Below, piece by piece: positions 33,541 through 46,149 of a stretch of DNA of 64,000 nt. The DNA comes from Pleurodeles waltl. Its lineage: Eukaryota; Chordata; Amphibia; Caudata; Salamandridae. The DNA lies in contig NC_090446.1 of assembly GCF_031143425.1 (NCBI RefSeq), forward strand, positions 659,825,717 to 659,889,716. Reading direction: 5' to 3'. A program made the translations under genes and the position numbers. The notes beneath the pieces are model-generated. The model was not told the origin of the DNA. It did not search any database and saw only the letters and a list, made by a program, of their open reading frames with translations. Positions within the stretch are counted from its first letter, which is position 1. Each line of letters begins with the position of its first letter.

Positions 33541-35531
33541 ATGTCCCCAAAAATACACCCATGATTCACCATTGATGAGTCGAGGGTCATGGTGGGTGAA
33601 ATTGTCAGGGTAGAGCCACAACTATTTGAAGCACAGGTCCAGCAAACATCAGTTACCAGGAAAATGGAGTAATGGCAAAGAATAGTCAACAGGGTCAACT
33701 CAGTGGGCAGCCATCCACACACAAGGGATGACATAAGGAAGAGGTGGAACGACCTACGGGGAAGGTGCGTTCTATGGCATTGAGATACCAGCTGGCCATA
33801 CACAAGACTGGCGGTGTGCCCCCCCTACTTCCCCACAGTTCACATTTTTGGAGGAGAAGGTATTGGATATACTGCATCCTAAGGGCCTGACTGGAACACC
33901 TGGGAGACTGGAGTCTGGTAAGTACACACAACATCAATCTCACACAATTATCATGACCTGCATGATTCCTCACTACCCAAATATCCCCTAGTTAACTGAA
34001 TATCCCACTACACCTACCTGCCAATTACCCAATGCTCTCTCTGGCATGCTACCACCCCACATGACCCTACTGCCCACACAGCCCTTGGCAAGGACACCTA
34101 TTAATGCAAAAAACTGCAATGTGCACATCACATCACATTTCATGCATGTATGACTATTGTACTACCTACACCAACTAGAATGTATGCCTGAAGACCAGTA
34201 CATGGCAATGCAATGGTAGACCATAATGGCAAGCAAGGCAAAGCACAGTTACAATTCCAAATGGACACTGATCCATATCCCTAAGCCACAATGGAGACAC
34301 CATGGGTTAGAAGGTAAGATGCCAGACTCCAAGCACACGCAAAAGAACCAGAGACAGGAATATTTCCCTTGAATACCCACATAATGTGTTCCCAATAGGA
34401 CATCATAGTGCAATGTGCAGGCATATTGTGTGATAACTACCAATCCTGACCACTCACTAGATAGCAGATTCAAATAGTCATATCAAATATCTGATAGTAA
34501 GAGAACCCATCAGCAGTGCCGCATGTTCAAATCATTGATGACAGCACCCACCATGGAGTATGGTACACCTGTCACAGACTTGTATGTACTACAAAGCTAT
34601 GCTGTGCAGCATTTGTCATTGTCATTCCAGGGAATCATGGTAAGCCACTGTCTGCATCTCACAAAGAGGGAACCAAACACACTTTCATAACTGTATTGGA
34701 TGTCTCACTCCATCCAGAGGTAACTCTGCCATTGCCACCATGGAGAAGATATCAGACACTGCCAGCCTTCCTCAGGATGAAGGCCCCAGTGCGGACAACA
34801 CTCCTGGATGTCTGGACAGTGATGACCTACCTGGCCCATCTGGGACACCTGGTTAGTAGACAACTCCTAGCCTCATCCTGCCCACATTAGTCCCCCCATC
34901 CATGTTGCTTTGACATCCCAGCCAAGCAAGCACCCCCAAACCTGTGTCCCAAGGACAGTTTAATCTATTGTGTGCACCACAGTACAGGGACCTGAGTCGG
35001 ACCTTCACACCACAGACAATGATGGTCCTGCGAACACTGGGAGTGGGCACACTGTGCCAGGGGAACAGGCACCTGGGGCATGGGGCATGGGAGGGATAAT
35101 GTGGGCCAGAGTATGGGCCACCAAATGAATCCACTGACCAGGATACCATCACCTAAGTCCTGGGAGCATACCAAACCTCTGAGGACATGATGGGCCAAAT
35201 CATCACCATGTTTGGGGGGGGGATCTAAGGCTACAGAGGGAAAACCACCAGAAGATCATGCAGCATGCAGTGGCAGGCACACAATGCCACCATGGCCTCC
35301 ATATCAGGAGTGCTGAGGGACATGAGCAGCACCCTGCATGCTTTACCAACCCAACATCAGACCCCTTCCACTAGCAATGTGACATTTGCTGCCTCTACAT
35401 CAGCGGCAGCTAGTGGAATGGAGGCCCTGCTGGGGGAATCCCAAGCCTCAGACACCCCTCCCTATGAAGCTGAAGAACACCCCCGCAAACGTGGACGTCC
35501 AGCCAGACATCTGGCTGAAGCAGATGCCTAG
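33541..35531 (+). pseudogene. Myb-1 (Harbinger Myb/SANT-like protein), copy D
   Basis: Exon 1 is 33541-33917, ending CTG|GTAAGT as in copy C. Its translation keeps the Myb/SANT-like pattern (VMVGEIVRVEPQLFEAQVQQ, VTRKME, RIVNRVNSVGSHP, DDIRKRWNDLRG), with stops at codon 8 and after VTRKME and a later frameshift. Exon 2 (about 34719-35531) keeps an acidic DDLPGPSGTP-like stretch, a helical NATMASISGVLRDMSSTLHA segment and a basic C-terminus RKRGRPARHLAEADA. The RGRP core resembles an AT-hook; copy C instead ends RKRALRSRKKTE. 33918-34718 is intron. Nothing else was seen in it. Confidence 0.65.
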
Positions 35532-35754
35532 ACCAATCCCACTGCCAGGAAGTGAACCTCTCTTCTCCTTGTGTGCCACTGATATACCCTGTTGATTGTG
35601 ACAGAACTCCATTTTCATATGATACAAGGACACTGGACCTGTGTGACTAAATGTTGTAGCAGCTACTCTGATAAATCCACTTACCATGACTCCACCCATC
35701 ACCTGTTGTTATGCTGGTCACATTTATTTCACTTGTCACAAAACTTAAATGCAC

Positions 35755-35760
35755 AATAAA
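35755..35760 (+). terminator. Polyadenylation signal AATAAA of Myb-1, copy D
   Basis: AATAAA about 225 bases after the Myb-1 stop. Copy C has one on the minus strand at 52158-52163, about 216 bases after its stop, so the spacing is conserved. Confidence 0.5.
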
Positions 35761-36553
35761 TCACTTTTGGACACAGTTACTGTATATGTGTGTTTAATGA
35801 TACAACAACAATTGGCCTTCTATCCAACTGTGGTCTGGTAATGCCCACCGATTCGAACTAGCAGTGTAATGGCCACCAGACGGAGCTACCTCAGCAGGTC
35901 ACACAGGTCAAGAGTAATGTCACTGGACAGATGTCAGAGAGTGAGGTTGAAATCCACAGTAACACCAGGGTATAAACCATTGAGCCATCTACATTTAGAG
36001 CAAGACAGAGAGTACCATCAGGATGGAAGGCATGATGACACAATAAGCACATAAACAAGTAATCGACTGCATGCCTATTGTAGTATAACTTGAATACATG
36101 GGCAACCATATTGGACTTATACAGCAACAGGCTCAGGCCCTTTACAAGATCCATTTAACAGGTTATCTGTCATGTGCACTTCTCTGAGCTGTCCTCTATC
36201 ATCATTGACTACTGACAATGTCTACCTCAAGCCTTAGGTAGTAGACCCACAGAAGAAAACCACGTTCGGTGGGTGGGAGGAGATGGGAATAGGAGAATGA
36301 AGGAAATCCAGCTCAAAACTGGTCAGTCCATGAGAGAAGTGAATGTTGGAATTAGTTGCTACCACACATGTTAGAGGTGAACCACTAATACTGTACACCT
36401 TACATTCTATCTTCTGCTTTCACAACTCACGTATAGGCATTAGACATCATTACATCATCACATATGCTAAAGGTCAGGAGGTGTTATGTCAGCTATTTAC
36501 TTCTGATTGTGCACAGACAAGACTTGAAAAGGCCCACCTCACATACCTGTATG

Positions 36554-37675
36554 TCACTGAAAGTACTGATTGATGAGCTCAGCCCTACAGTCAGCTGCTC
36601 CTTCTTCCTCTGGATCTTCATCACTTTCCATATCACCATGTGCAGCCACAGGTACAGCAGGCTCACCATCATCAGTTAGCAATGGTATCTGACGCCTCAG
36701 AACTAGATAGTGGAGCATGCAGCAGGCAACAATGATTTGGCAACCCTTGGGGGGGAGTAGGCACCACCAGATAGGTCCAGGGACCTGAATCTTGCCTTCA
36801 GGAGGCTGAAGATGTGTTCTATTACAGGACTTGTCCTCCTGTGGGCCTCATTGGAATGGAGTTCCCCTGGCATGGCTGGGCACCTCACAGGGGTCAACAG
36901 CCAAGGAAGGTTTGGATAGCCAGAGTCACCTGTGAACACAATGGTGGAACAATTTAAATTGAAGGTTCAGCAAGTGTGCAGATTGTGATGACACGTCACA
37001 TTACATACAAACACATTACAGTGCATACTTACCAACCAACCAGGCCCTCTCTGTGTATAGTCATGCCATCATGTGTGGGACATTGCTGTTCCGCATAATG
37101 TAGAAGTCCTGCACTGATCCAGAAAACTTGTCTGTCACTTGGGAGATGTACTAGTCTGCCAGACACACCACATGCACATTGACAGAGTGGTAATTATTCC
37201 TGGTCCGATACATCTGTTCATTGACACTGGGAGGGAACAGGGATACATGGATGCCATCAATGTCCACTACCACATGAGGAATCTGTCCCATCTAATAAAA
37301 GTCAGCCCTCACATAGGTCATATCCGCTCTTGGGGAAATCTGATGTAGCTGTCCAGGTGTTTCAAGAAAGCACACAGTACATCCCTCAACACCAGATTGA
37401 ACATGGGCTGAGACATCCCTGCTGTTAAGGCAACAGTATTCTGGAATGACCCTGTAACCAGGAAGTGTAGCACTGATAATACTTGAATGATGGGAGGTAT
37501 GCAATAAAGATTGCAATTGCCTGCCATCAGATCTGGCTTTAACTGTCTACATAGATCCATGATGGTCTGATGATTCAGACGATAGGTCTGGATGACATGC
37601 CTGTCCTCCATGGTTGCCAGATCTACCAGTGGACAGTACACTGATGGTTGTCTAATTTCCTTCTTGGCAGGATAT
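36554..37675 (-). pseudogene. Harbinger (HARBI1-like) DDE transposase, copy D
   Basis: Exon 2 starts at 37675 after an acceptor CAACATAG. Its phase joins exactly to the CG end of the 83-nt exon 1 known from other copies. Seen in order: YCPLVDLATMEDRHVIQTYR, the HTH-like IMDLCRQLKPDL, VLSVLHFLVTGSFQNTVAL, GMSQPMFNLVLRDVL, and the first catalytic Asp in DIDGIHV. A donor (TTG|GTAAGT, 37033/37032) and acceptor (TTCACAG, before 36929) bound a 103-base intron exactly inside the glycine of the GDSGYP motif. Exon 3 carries the second Asp (GDSGYPNLPWLLTPVR), the Glu (PVIEHIFSLLKARF) and the conserved end INQYFQ. Stops (after VCLAD) and a shift near 36750 disable it. Confidence 0.75.
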
Positions 37676-38428
37676 CTATGTTGAGAGGAGAGAATGTACA
37701 ATGAGTCATGCAGTAGGCACACATCAGCAGCACATGGTATAGTAGCAGACACCTGACAGGTGTAGGGGATGCATAGCAGGGCTGACATAAACATTATAGA
37801 CCATAGGCATGCACATCATTCATCATCATTGCAGCACATTGGCTGAAATGTAAGTCAGATAGGACATATGACACATATGTATGAGAAAATGTGTGGGAGA
37901 CTGCAGTCCTGCACTGATCACACATATGTAATTAACTCACCCTATAGTTATCCGAAGCCTATGCACCTCAGAGTAGCTACACAGAGCTATTCACATATTT
38001 ACAGGCTCAACACGACATATTCTCATAATTGGCCCATTATGTAGCACAACCATTAAGTCACAACTTTGGGTGACAAAGATATCTGGATGAATAGGTGTTT
38101 GACACACTTATTTAAGCACCTACATCGAGTACATGTGCCCAAAATGGCACGTGCCTGACCTACTGTTCTGAACAGTAGGAAGTGACCTAAGTCCACCGGC
38201 GGAAGTCGTCATGGCAGTAGGCAGTCGCAACAGCCATGCAACTTGTCATAGGTTGACATTGCTGCCTATGGCAGACTGGGGCCAATGGCGATGACCGCCA
38301 GTGGTGACGGTCCTGTACTTGGAGGCCGGGAGTGCCATTATCTGCAGTCTTGCCCACTTGAATCCTGACACTGTTGCTAGCAAGACCTCCTCTACGTGAG
38401 CTGCTGTGTAGTGCCTCTGGAAACCATC
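37676..38428. other. Transposase intron and Myb-2 upstream region, copy D
   Basis: No coding signal. 38155-38340 is locally GC-richer, with GGCGGAAGTCGTCATGG and GCGATGACCGCC phrases, in the place of the Myb-2 promoter of other copies. Confidence 0.4.
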
Positions 38429-41400
38429 ATGCCATGTCCTGCAGGTGAAAGGGCCCCTGCCTTCAAACAGGAAGATCTGGAGAAGCTGGTGGAGGAGGTC
38501 CTACCCCTGTATGAACAGCTATATGGAGCACCAGAAGAACAGGTGAGTCCAATGCTCCAGTCCTGTGTGATTGGTGTTGTGTGTGACAGTGAGTCGGCCA
38601 TGTGAACAGTAGTTGGAGTAGGTGAATGTAGGCGGCATACCCTACAGGATGAAATGATGAGTATGTATGCTCACTTGCTGTTACAGTTGTGTAGTGTCAA
38701 CTCCTATGTGTACGTTTTGGACTCCTGTATCAAGACATCATTCTGACTGCATGTGGAGATGCTCAAATGTCAATGCCCATGTGTTGCCCCATCCTGCCAT
38801 TCCTGTGGATGTGACCTGGTGTTTCACCATACCCGTTGACTCAAACCTGGTCCATACCTGGTCCATCCATCTACATATGAGTGTTAGTGGCTCTAAGGTG
38901 TCTAACCATTCCCATCTGCGCTGATCACATGTTGCATCAACTGGATGACTCATTATTTGGTACAGGGTCCAAACATAACTAGTACTGGTACAGGTATGGA
39001 CTCCATGTGAGGCCAGTACGTGTGTGTGTTTATTGTTATACCCCCATTCTCTGTTCATCTCCATTCTATGGGGTATGTGAAGATTTTAACGAAAGAACAT
39101 TCTACTTTGGGTTTCTAATTTGTGTATTTAGACTCACCATTCTTTTACAAGTGATTGATTTATGAGCATTTCACCTCTGTCCCATTGGGTTGGTTCTAGA
39201 GGAGGTAAGTGCTTTGGCAGAGCTAGCCTTTTACAATATGCTGTGTCAATGTTAGATGTGGCTATGCCCTTCCAGTTCCTTAGAAACCTTGGTAATATGC
39301 TGCCTACACCCTGTCTCAATGGTTACTTAGGGGTACATCATATGAAGTGGGACAATGTTTGCTACCGTTGGCCTAGCTGATGTGTCCAGTCTGGTGAGGA
39401 TTAAGTATTGCATCACTTATGTGATCATGAAGTAATGGTTTTGTTGTACCCTTATTTCTAAAGCAGGTATGTGTTGCAATGGAAAATATTGTATATGCAC
39501 TGGCAGTTGTGTAGGTCCATGTGTACATGTCATTTCTGTGTGCAATTTGTGTAGTCTAAAGTTAGTCATAGGTAATCACTTGGCAGGTATGGTGTGAGTG
39601 ATGTTAGTTTACTCATATTGTCAAGTCCTGGAACTGTAACTGCATGCCAGGTTTAATGGTAGAAGGCCTACGATGTCAATTGTGGCTACCTGAAGTGCAG
39701 TTGTTGTGACACTGCACTCAGTGATTGCCTATGGATGTATCATGTGTGCTATGTAGGTCATTGTAGCTGCACATGCATTTATGCAGTGATGCAGTTTATC
39801 TGTGTTTTGTGTCTACAGCTATTCCTCAGTGAATGTGTAAATGTCATGGGATGCCTGCACTCCAGACATGTATTCTACACATCAGTTGTCACCTGTTTGG
39901 GAGTTCCACTTGTTCTGGCTTGTTCAGGTACCCACACTGCCATACATGTATAGGGGGTTACCCAGCCATGTGATCTATATGACAGGTGCTGTGTGGTCTG
40001 TGAATAGGGTAGTCTACACTATCAAGGGACATTACTAATTGAGATGGCCTGGTCAGGTGTTTTTTCAGGGCATGCATGATGTGTTGTGATCAGTCACCTG
40101 CTCTTCCAATATGTAATTGGAATATGGAGAGATAGGATCTGGAATATGCTTGACATATCTACTTCTGCCAGGACAGGAGAAACATGCTGACATGGCTTTA
40201 CAGATGTTCAATTGGATTACTCCAGTTGTGCTAACTTACTTAGAACCTGATATGGGTGTGAGGGATGACATAAAGGGGTGGATAGTTGTAACATGTTGTG
40301 ATATGATGTAGAATATGTGTATTGCAAACAGAGATAGCCTGGCCTGGAGATGTTTACCTACAGTTGTGCATACTTAGATGGGTCTCTGTAAGGAATATAA
40401 TAACCCTTTCTCTCCCTCTCTGTCTCTCCCTTGCTCTCTCTCTATCTGTGTGCATCAGCAGGCGAAGGAGGTGGGGCACAGGTGAGTTGGGATGCTGCTA
40501 GCCAAGGGACCTGGAGTGCTGCGACCACTGACAGCAAGGGACCCAGTGGCACAGAGGACAAGGGGAGTGCCAGAGGCCAGACCAGATTTTCCACATCATC
40601 ATCTTCGGAATCCTGCTCCAGTAGACACTCCCTGGAGGTGGTTGACCCATCTGGGACCAACCCAGAACCATCTTTGTCCTCCACCCCCCTTTCTACCACT
40701 GCCCTCCCTGTAGATTCCCACCCAGTTGTCTGTGCCCTTCGCCGCAGGTACCTCTGCTCCTGCCCCAGTCAGCCGTTCTGCCCTCAGTGAGGAGGCTATT
40801 GACCTCCCAATGTCATTCTCTGTGGGTCAGTCGACCATCATGAATGTCATCCAGAGACTTGCACCTCAAGTCCAACAGAGCAATGCATTCCTGGATGGCA
40901 TTCACAGTACACTGGCTGGCCTACAGAGATCCTTTCAGATTCTGACCTCTGCACTGACAGCAGACACTCACCCTTTATCTTGCACCCCCTCCATCTTCCT
41001 CTTCCCAATCCCACACCCCTCTTCCCCGTCCCAGCCAGAGCACACAGACAGACAAGAATTCATCCACCTCAACAGCCAAGGGTTCCTCAGACAAACATAA
41101 GCACCACAAGACCCACAACCGGCTTGCACACAAACAACACCCATTTGCAGGCACACCAACACCCACTACCTGCACAGACTCCTCAGCACCCCCACCTTCA
41201 CAGACACTACACCGGACACACCTCTGGAAACACCACACTGGCATTCACCGATACAGCCACAACACCTATCCTACCCACAGTCAGCACAATAGCAGACCAT
41301 CAGACATCCACCCCAGTCACCAGATCCGCAGACACCACAACCACAGACACACCTACGTGCAGCACATGTACCATAGCTGGTGATACCATCCCAACAGACA

Positions 41401-41800
41401 GTCACCCTTCCAGTACAGCAACTCCCAGCGCCTCCACCCCCTCCTCCCAAGAGACATAAACGCCCACACTCACCACCCAACAGACACCCAGCACACACAA
41501 GCATTCCTCACACATGCAAATACACCCAAAACATCCACAACGCCTCCTACAAGCACTCCCTCTCCCTCCACTCCGAAACCATTTTGCCATGACCGTCCCC
41601 GTGTGTCGAAGAAGTACTTCCTCTTGGAGTTGAACCTTTTCCCTACTCCTCTCCCTCCCCATGTGACCCCCAAGAGATCAGTTTCCCTCCCAAAGTTCAG
41701 CCCTACCACCTCAAAGTCCTCCCCTGTCCCCCTGCCACTAACTATGCCCCTCCCCCTCCACGAAGTCGACCCCTCCAAAGTGTTTCAAGCCCTCCCCTAA
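38429..41800 (+). pseudogene. Myb-2, copy D, with the SANT exon missing
   Basis: Exon 1 is 38429-38542: 114 nt, the same length and phase as in copies A and E, reading GERAPAFKQEDLEKLVEEVL and ending CAG|GTGAGT. Exon 3 starts at 40459 after GTGTGCATCAG, as in the others, and carries AGEGGGAQ, an acidic/Ser segment, then AAGTSAPAPVSRSALSEEAI and SVGQSTIMNVIQ...NAFLDGIHS. A Thr/Pro/His-rich tail follows, with frameshifts. The 271-nt exon 2 that holds the core of the SANT domain was not found in 38543-40458, which otherwise shows nothing recognisable. Confidence 0.6.
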
Positions 41801-41859
41801 GCCATGTCCAGAGCCCCCATCCCAAGCCCAAAGATCCCCTCTCAAACCTAAGCGCAAAC

Positions 41860-42593
41860 CCCTCCTCAAGCCCCCAATCCCTGAGGTGCCTGCCTGCCCC
41901 CTTTATGCCCCTACCCGTTGAGGTAATTTAGCAGTCAGGAGTCAAGTTTGGTCCATCAGACATGCCACGTGTGCATGTTGCACTTTCGGATTTGCAATGG
42001 CCTAAGGGCTTTTACTTATTGTACCTTGTTATTTATTCATCTGTTTATTTATTTATTTATTCCCATACATCTGGACCAACCAGTCATTGTTTCCAACATT
42101 ACATATTTGCCCTGCCTTTCATTCCTCATGGCTGTTATCGTCTTGCCTGCATTTCTTTTGTGTGTGTGTGTTTTGCTGTGGTTGTGCTACCAGTTGTGTT
42201 TGGGATGCTGGTGTGGGTATGTGCTTTAAGTTTGTCCAACTGTGATGGCTGGGTATGCTGTGCTGGGCATGTATGTTTTTGGGACATTCTTTTATGTTTA
42301 TAATGTGTGTATTGATACGGTTGGAATTTGTTATTTGGAGTGTGGTGTGCCCTTGTTTAGTTGTACTGTGTGTGTGTGTAAGTGGTGTTTGGTATGTCAT
42401 AACTGTTGTGTGGTGTGTTTGCGTGGTGTGACGTATGCCTCGTTGTATGGCTGTGTGATTGTGTGTATTGGTACAATGGTGTTGTTACATTGTGTTGGTT
42501 GTATTATCAGGTGGGGGTGTGTGTGTTGTGGAGTGTTGATGGTGCATATGAGGTGTTGCGGTCATAGAACTGCCAAATTTGTAATGACTCCCC
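41860..42593. other. Subterminal region and right TIR of Harbinger copy D
   Basis: Non-coding, TG-rich from about 42150, ending in TGCCAAATTTGTAATGACTC then CCC. By analogy the transposase first exon should lie here on the minus strand, but no MEPEL-type exon survives. Confidence 0.5.
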
Positions 42594-42596
42594 TTA

Positions 42597-45190
42597 GTCT
42601 TTTTCTTAAAGATTTTTCTTCACTAGGATGAAGTCATAATTCAAATCCAACCTCAATGGAGCCCTCTTCAAATATGTGTTGCAAGAGACCATGTTGAAGA
42701 ATTCTACATTCAGACTAAGATGATTTTTCATAATGGAAATCTTTGTCTGGGATGAACCTGAATTAAAGCCAACCTCCCTGGAGCACTCTTCAGATTCACT
42801 GCATAGGAAGCCTTGGTCAACTTTTTACGTTTGGGCTTTTTTGGACTTTTTCTCTCCGAGTTCGGATGACTCTCCACAGCAATCTGATTTTGAGTCAACA
42901 TCGTCGGATTGACTTTCCATGAGCCTCAGTGAAATCCCAGAAGTCTAGGGCTCCAGACCTTTTCAGCAGGATGAACCTGCAAGTCAGACCGGCTCGTGAT
43001 GGATGTAAGCCTGCTTGACTCTCGATGTTGGGTCAGTCCACTTAGGGAGCCTTTTCCCAAAGTTGCTCCAAACTCCTCCAAATTCTGGATCTTCTTCCAG
43101 AAGGTCTTTGAAGGTCCTTTTGGGTTCCAGAACCCACTCCAAGGTTCCAGAAGCTCTGATTTGCTCATTGAAGGTTAGACTCTAACTCCAAGAATGCACC
43201 TGGCTCAAATCCAAAAATGACCACTGGTCACTCAGCTGGTCAGTTTCTTCAGGGCTTATTGCAGGGGACTCTGGTCAGCTATTTTCTACCCGTAGCAAAC
43301 AAAGGGGGTGATTCTAACTTCGGCGGGCGGCGGAGGCCGCCCGCCAAAGTTCCCCCACCAAAATACCGCTCCGCGGTCGAAAGACCGCTGAGGGTATTTT
43401 GGGATTTGCCCTGGGCTGGCAGGCACCCGCCCGCCAGCCCAGGGCAAATCAACCTTCCCACGAGGACGCCGGCTCAGAATTGAGCCGGCGTAGTGGGAAG
43501 GTGCGACGGGTGCAGTGGCACCCGTCGCGTATTTCAGTGTCTGCATAGCAGACACTGAAATACTTTGTGGGGCCCTCTTACGGGGGCCCCGCGGCACCCC
43601 CTACCGCCATCCTGTTCCTGGCGGGAGACCCGCCAGGAACAGGATGGCGGTAGGGGGTGTCAGAATCCCCATGGCGGCGGAGCGCGCTCCGCCGCCATGG
43701 AGGATTCTGCAGGGCAGCGGGAAACCGGCGGGAGACCGCCGGTTTCCCGCATCTGACCGCGGCCGAACCGCCGCGGTCAGAATGCCCTGCGGGGCACCGC
43801 CGGTCTGTCGGCGGTGCTCCCGCCGACCCTGGCCCCGGCGGTCTCTGACCGCCGGGGTCAGAATGACCCCCAAAGTGTCCTTTCCTGAAGCAGTAGTAGG
43901 CAACAGGCAAAGTCCTTTTAGTGGTGAAGCCCAAGTGTGCAGCTGGTGCAGTCCTTCAGAGTGCAGTGTCCAGGTGCAGGTGAGGGGTCTAGCAGGGTAG
44001 TCCTTCTTCTTCTTGTCTTGTTCCTTGCAAGGATCTGAGGTGGGGGTGCAGCTCTGCCAATTTTATCCTTGCTCCTGTGGTGGAAAGCCAGGCTGGCCTC
44101 TTTACTAATCACGTTCAGGCCACCACCATCTTGAGTGACCACTTCCTGGAAAGTGTGGCACAAATCAATCCCAGGGAGCAACATTCTCCAAAAATCCAAG
44201 ATGACAAAAATTAAATCTCAGAGATCAGTTCTGCCTGAGTCCACCCACTGGTGTGGCTATGTTCCCCTTAACCCACTCCTTTCCAGCCCTCTCATTTAAT
44301 CAGGGGCCACCTGGCTGTCTGGTTTTGCAGGAAATGGGGAGTTCCACTTGCTGGCCCAAATGTCCTTCCCTCCTTTGAAGTACAGTTTGGCTGCTCTCCC
44401 CCATAATGTTTCACCATCTGCTGAGGCAGTTCTCCTCCCCAGGCACATTCTTTGTGTTCAGCCCAGGCCATTTCACACCTCATCAAGGCAGGCTGGCTAG
44501 GCTGCCAGAAACTGGACAATCAGAGAAGGGAACTACAGAGCGGAAACTGGTGACTTTTAAGAAAGGTTTTAAAGCTCTTTCTAGGTGCACGTTATTATAA
44601 TTCAACAGTGGCAAGTTGTTGGATTTATTATAACTTTAAATCTGCTACTATACATGCCATATTTAGCTCCTTTCAATGGAAAATAAGGCTTTATTCTTTT
44701 AAATAAAGTCTTCCCATGTTAGCCTATGGATCCCATTCATTACAATGGGGGAAAACACAAATAGCTATTTTTCCCTTACCGGGGCTTACAAGGCATGTTT
44801 TATAAAGTCCCTGCTTATACTGGCCCCAACCCTGGGGGCACCTAGGGCACATGTAAAAATAAGGTAGCTGAAGACTTTTGAAATATTTTTAATTTGAAAG
44901 TCAAATTTGGGGTCAACTGTAACTAAGAAGCAGCCAGCAAGGCAGGCCTGCCTTTACAATGTCCCTGGGCACCACAGCAGTGCACCTATGGGTATAATAC
45001 AAATGCCAGGGTCCCTAAACCTACATGCCATTCCATATACTGGGATTTATAGGTAGATTGGTACAGCCAATTATAATGAGCCAAATGTTAATCTGAGCAC
45101 AGGCCCTGGGACTGCTTAGCTGTGCCCAGGGCACCATCAGAGTCAGAAAAACACCAGAGTAGGTGAAAAAAGGGGGCAAAAAGTTAGGCG
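42597..45190 (-). mobile_element. Reversed LTR, copy B, split by a hairpin-chain element
   Basis: Read in reverse it parallels 2188-4187 over long stretches: CTGGTGTTTTTCTGACTCTG near 45150, GCCTTATTTTCC and TAACATGGGAAGACTTTATT near 44690, then after a gap the GACTGACC...TCGAG region near 43020. It is interrupted by 43314-43871. The part beyond 42597 is replaced by Harbinger copy D, whose TTA target lies at the junction. No coding region. Confidence 0.65.
43314..43871. mobile_element. GC-rich element made of consecutive hairpins, copy 1
   Basis: The ends are GGGGGTGATTCTAACTTCGG and its partner (in reverse GGGGGTCATTCTGACCCCGG). AAA flanks both sides (43311-43313, 43872-43874). Internally almost every 30-60 base stretch is a perfect palindrome: GGCGGGCGGCGG with CCGCCCGCC, AGTGTCTGC with GCAGACACT, CCGCCATCCTGTTCCTGGCG with its inverse, CCATGGCGGCGGAGCGC with its inverse. 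No protein is encoded; the many overlapping ORFs reflect GC richness. Confidence 0.8.
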
Positions 45191-45817
45191 GCTTCTGCAA
45201 TCAGCCCAGTTTTCCCCACGCACATTTTCACCCAAACTCTCTCTCACCCACATGCATGCATATTAAATAAAGTGAAAAGTATTTAATTCTCTAACCTAAG
45301 ATGCCAGTGAAGATTACGTTCCAGGTCCTGCTGCTCCACTTTTTTTTATCACATTAAAAGTGAATTATAGATTATTAATCACTACTAATGTAATACAAAA
45401 TAAGCAGAAAAGGATGCTATAGTCTGATGCTGATAATGTGAGCTACCACTGTATTCTTGGCACTAATGTTGCCACTTCTGAGTCCAGGGAATGCAAAGGC
45501 AGTACTGGGGGTCACAAAAGACAAGTCAGGGGTCACCGCTGCGACCCCTGGCACACCCTAAATGACATCTATGACTACATTAACTGCTTCCAGGTAACAA
45601 GGATGACCTGTTAAGACTTATAATGAAGTTATTATTATAAGGCATTCTTTTTTGCGGTAAAAAGTATAATGCATACATTCTTCTATCACTTGTAGTCTGA
45701 GGCTAATTTAATTGGCATGGTCATCTATTGGTATGGCTCTATCCCAGTTTTCTGAGGAACGTGGTTCCATGTTCTGTGATGGAGACTGTAAAACTCGACA
45801 GTACTACCATGAGACAC
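45191..45817. other. Unassigned sequence left of Harbinger copy C
   Basis: Nothing recognised; it may be the pre-insertion locus. It ends in TAA (45818-45820), the target trinucleotide of copy C. Confidence 0.5.
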
Positions 45818-45820
45818 TAA

Positions 45821-45862
45821 GGCCCTCATTCCAACCCTGGCGGTCGGTGTTAAAGCAGCGGC
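45821..45862 (+). repeat. Left terminal inverted repeat, copy C
   Basis: About 24 bases pair with the right end with five mismatches (GG[CCC/TGG]TCATTCCAACC). GGCGG/CCGCC words then recur through the first 300 bases, as at the right end, and are candidate binding sites for the transposase or its Myb partners. Confidence 0.85.
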
Positions 45863-46065
45863 TAACCCGCCAACAGGCTGGCGGTTAAAAAAATGGAATT
45901 CTGACCCTGGCGGAAACCGCCAACAGAGACCGCCACTTTAACACTCTGACCGCCACGGTGGGACAAACAAACAGCGCAGCGGTCACCGCCAACAGACAGG
46001 CGGGAGACAATGTACCGCCCACCCTATCACAACCCACCAATCCGCCACATTTTCCGGGGCGGTAG

Positions 46066-46080
46066 CCCCGCCGATAAAAA
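46066..46080 (+). promoter_or_regulatory. Candidate TATA box of the transposase, copy C
   Basis: CGCCGATAAAAACACGGCGG lies about 75 bases upstream of the transposase ATG at 46150. Copy G has CGCCGATAAAAGCACGGCGG in the same place, while copy E has a degraded GTGAACAAAAACACGGCGG. The box sits inside a CCG...CGG inverted repeat. Confidence 0.5.
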
Positions 46081-46149
46081 CACGGCGGAAACAGACATTT
46101 CAAACCGAAAACGCTCACCTCCATACACCCCACGAGGAATCTGGACAGC

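Larger units (their letters stand above)
32761..42593 (-). mobile_element. PIF/Harbinger copy D, old and divergent
   Basis: Same gene order as the other copies, reversed relative to C: Myb-1 (+), transposase (-), Myb-2 (+). The right terminus reads in reverse GGGGAGTCATTACAAATTTG and is followed by TTA at 42594-42596. The left terminus was not found; sequence joins the retrotransposon LTR at 32760. All genes carry stops and shifts and are clearly more diverged from C and E than those are from each other. The 63/74/30-bp repeat blocks of the other copies are not visible here, nor is transposase exon 1. Confidence 0.75.

Noticed and set aside
38543..40458. Search for the missing Myb-2 exon 2 of copy D
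   Set aside because: No HCRKRW-like or AHQKK-like coding stretch was found by reading; a sensitive translated search could still find a highly decayed one.
43515..44000. Several overlapping ORFs in the GC-rich block
   Set aside because: High GC and palindromes leave few stops; frames on both strands are equally open and encode Arg/Gly/Pro-rich sequence without domains.
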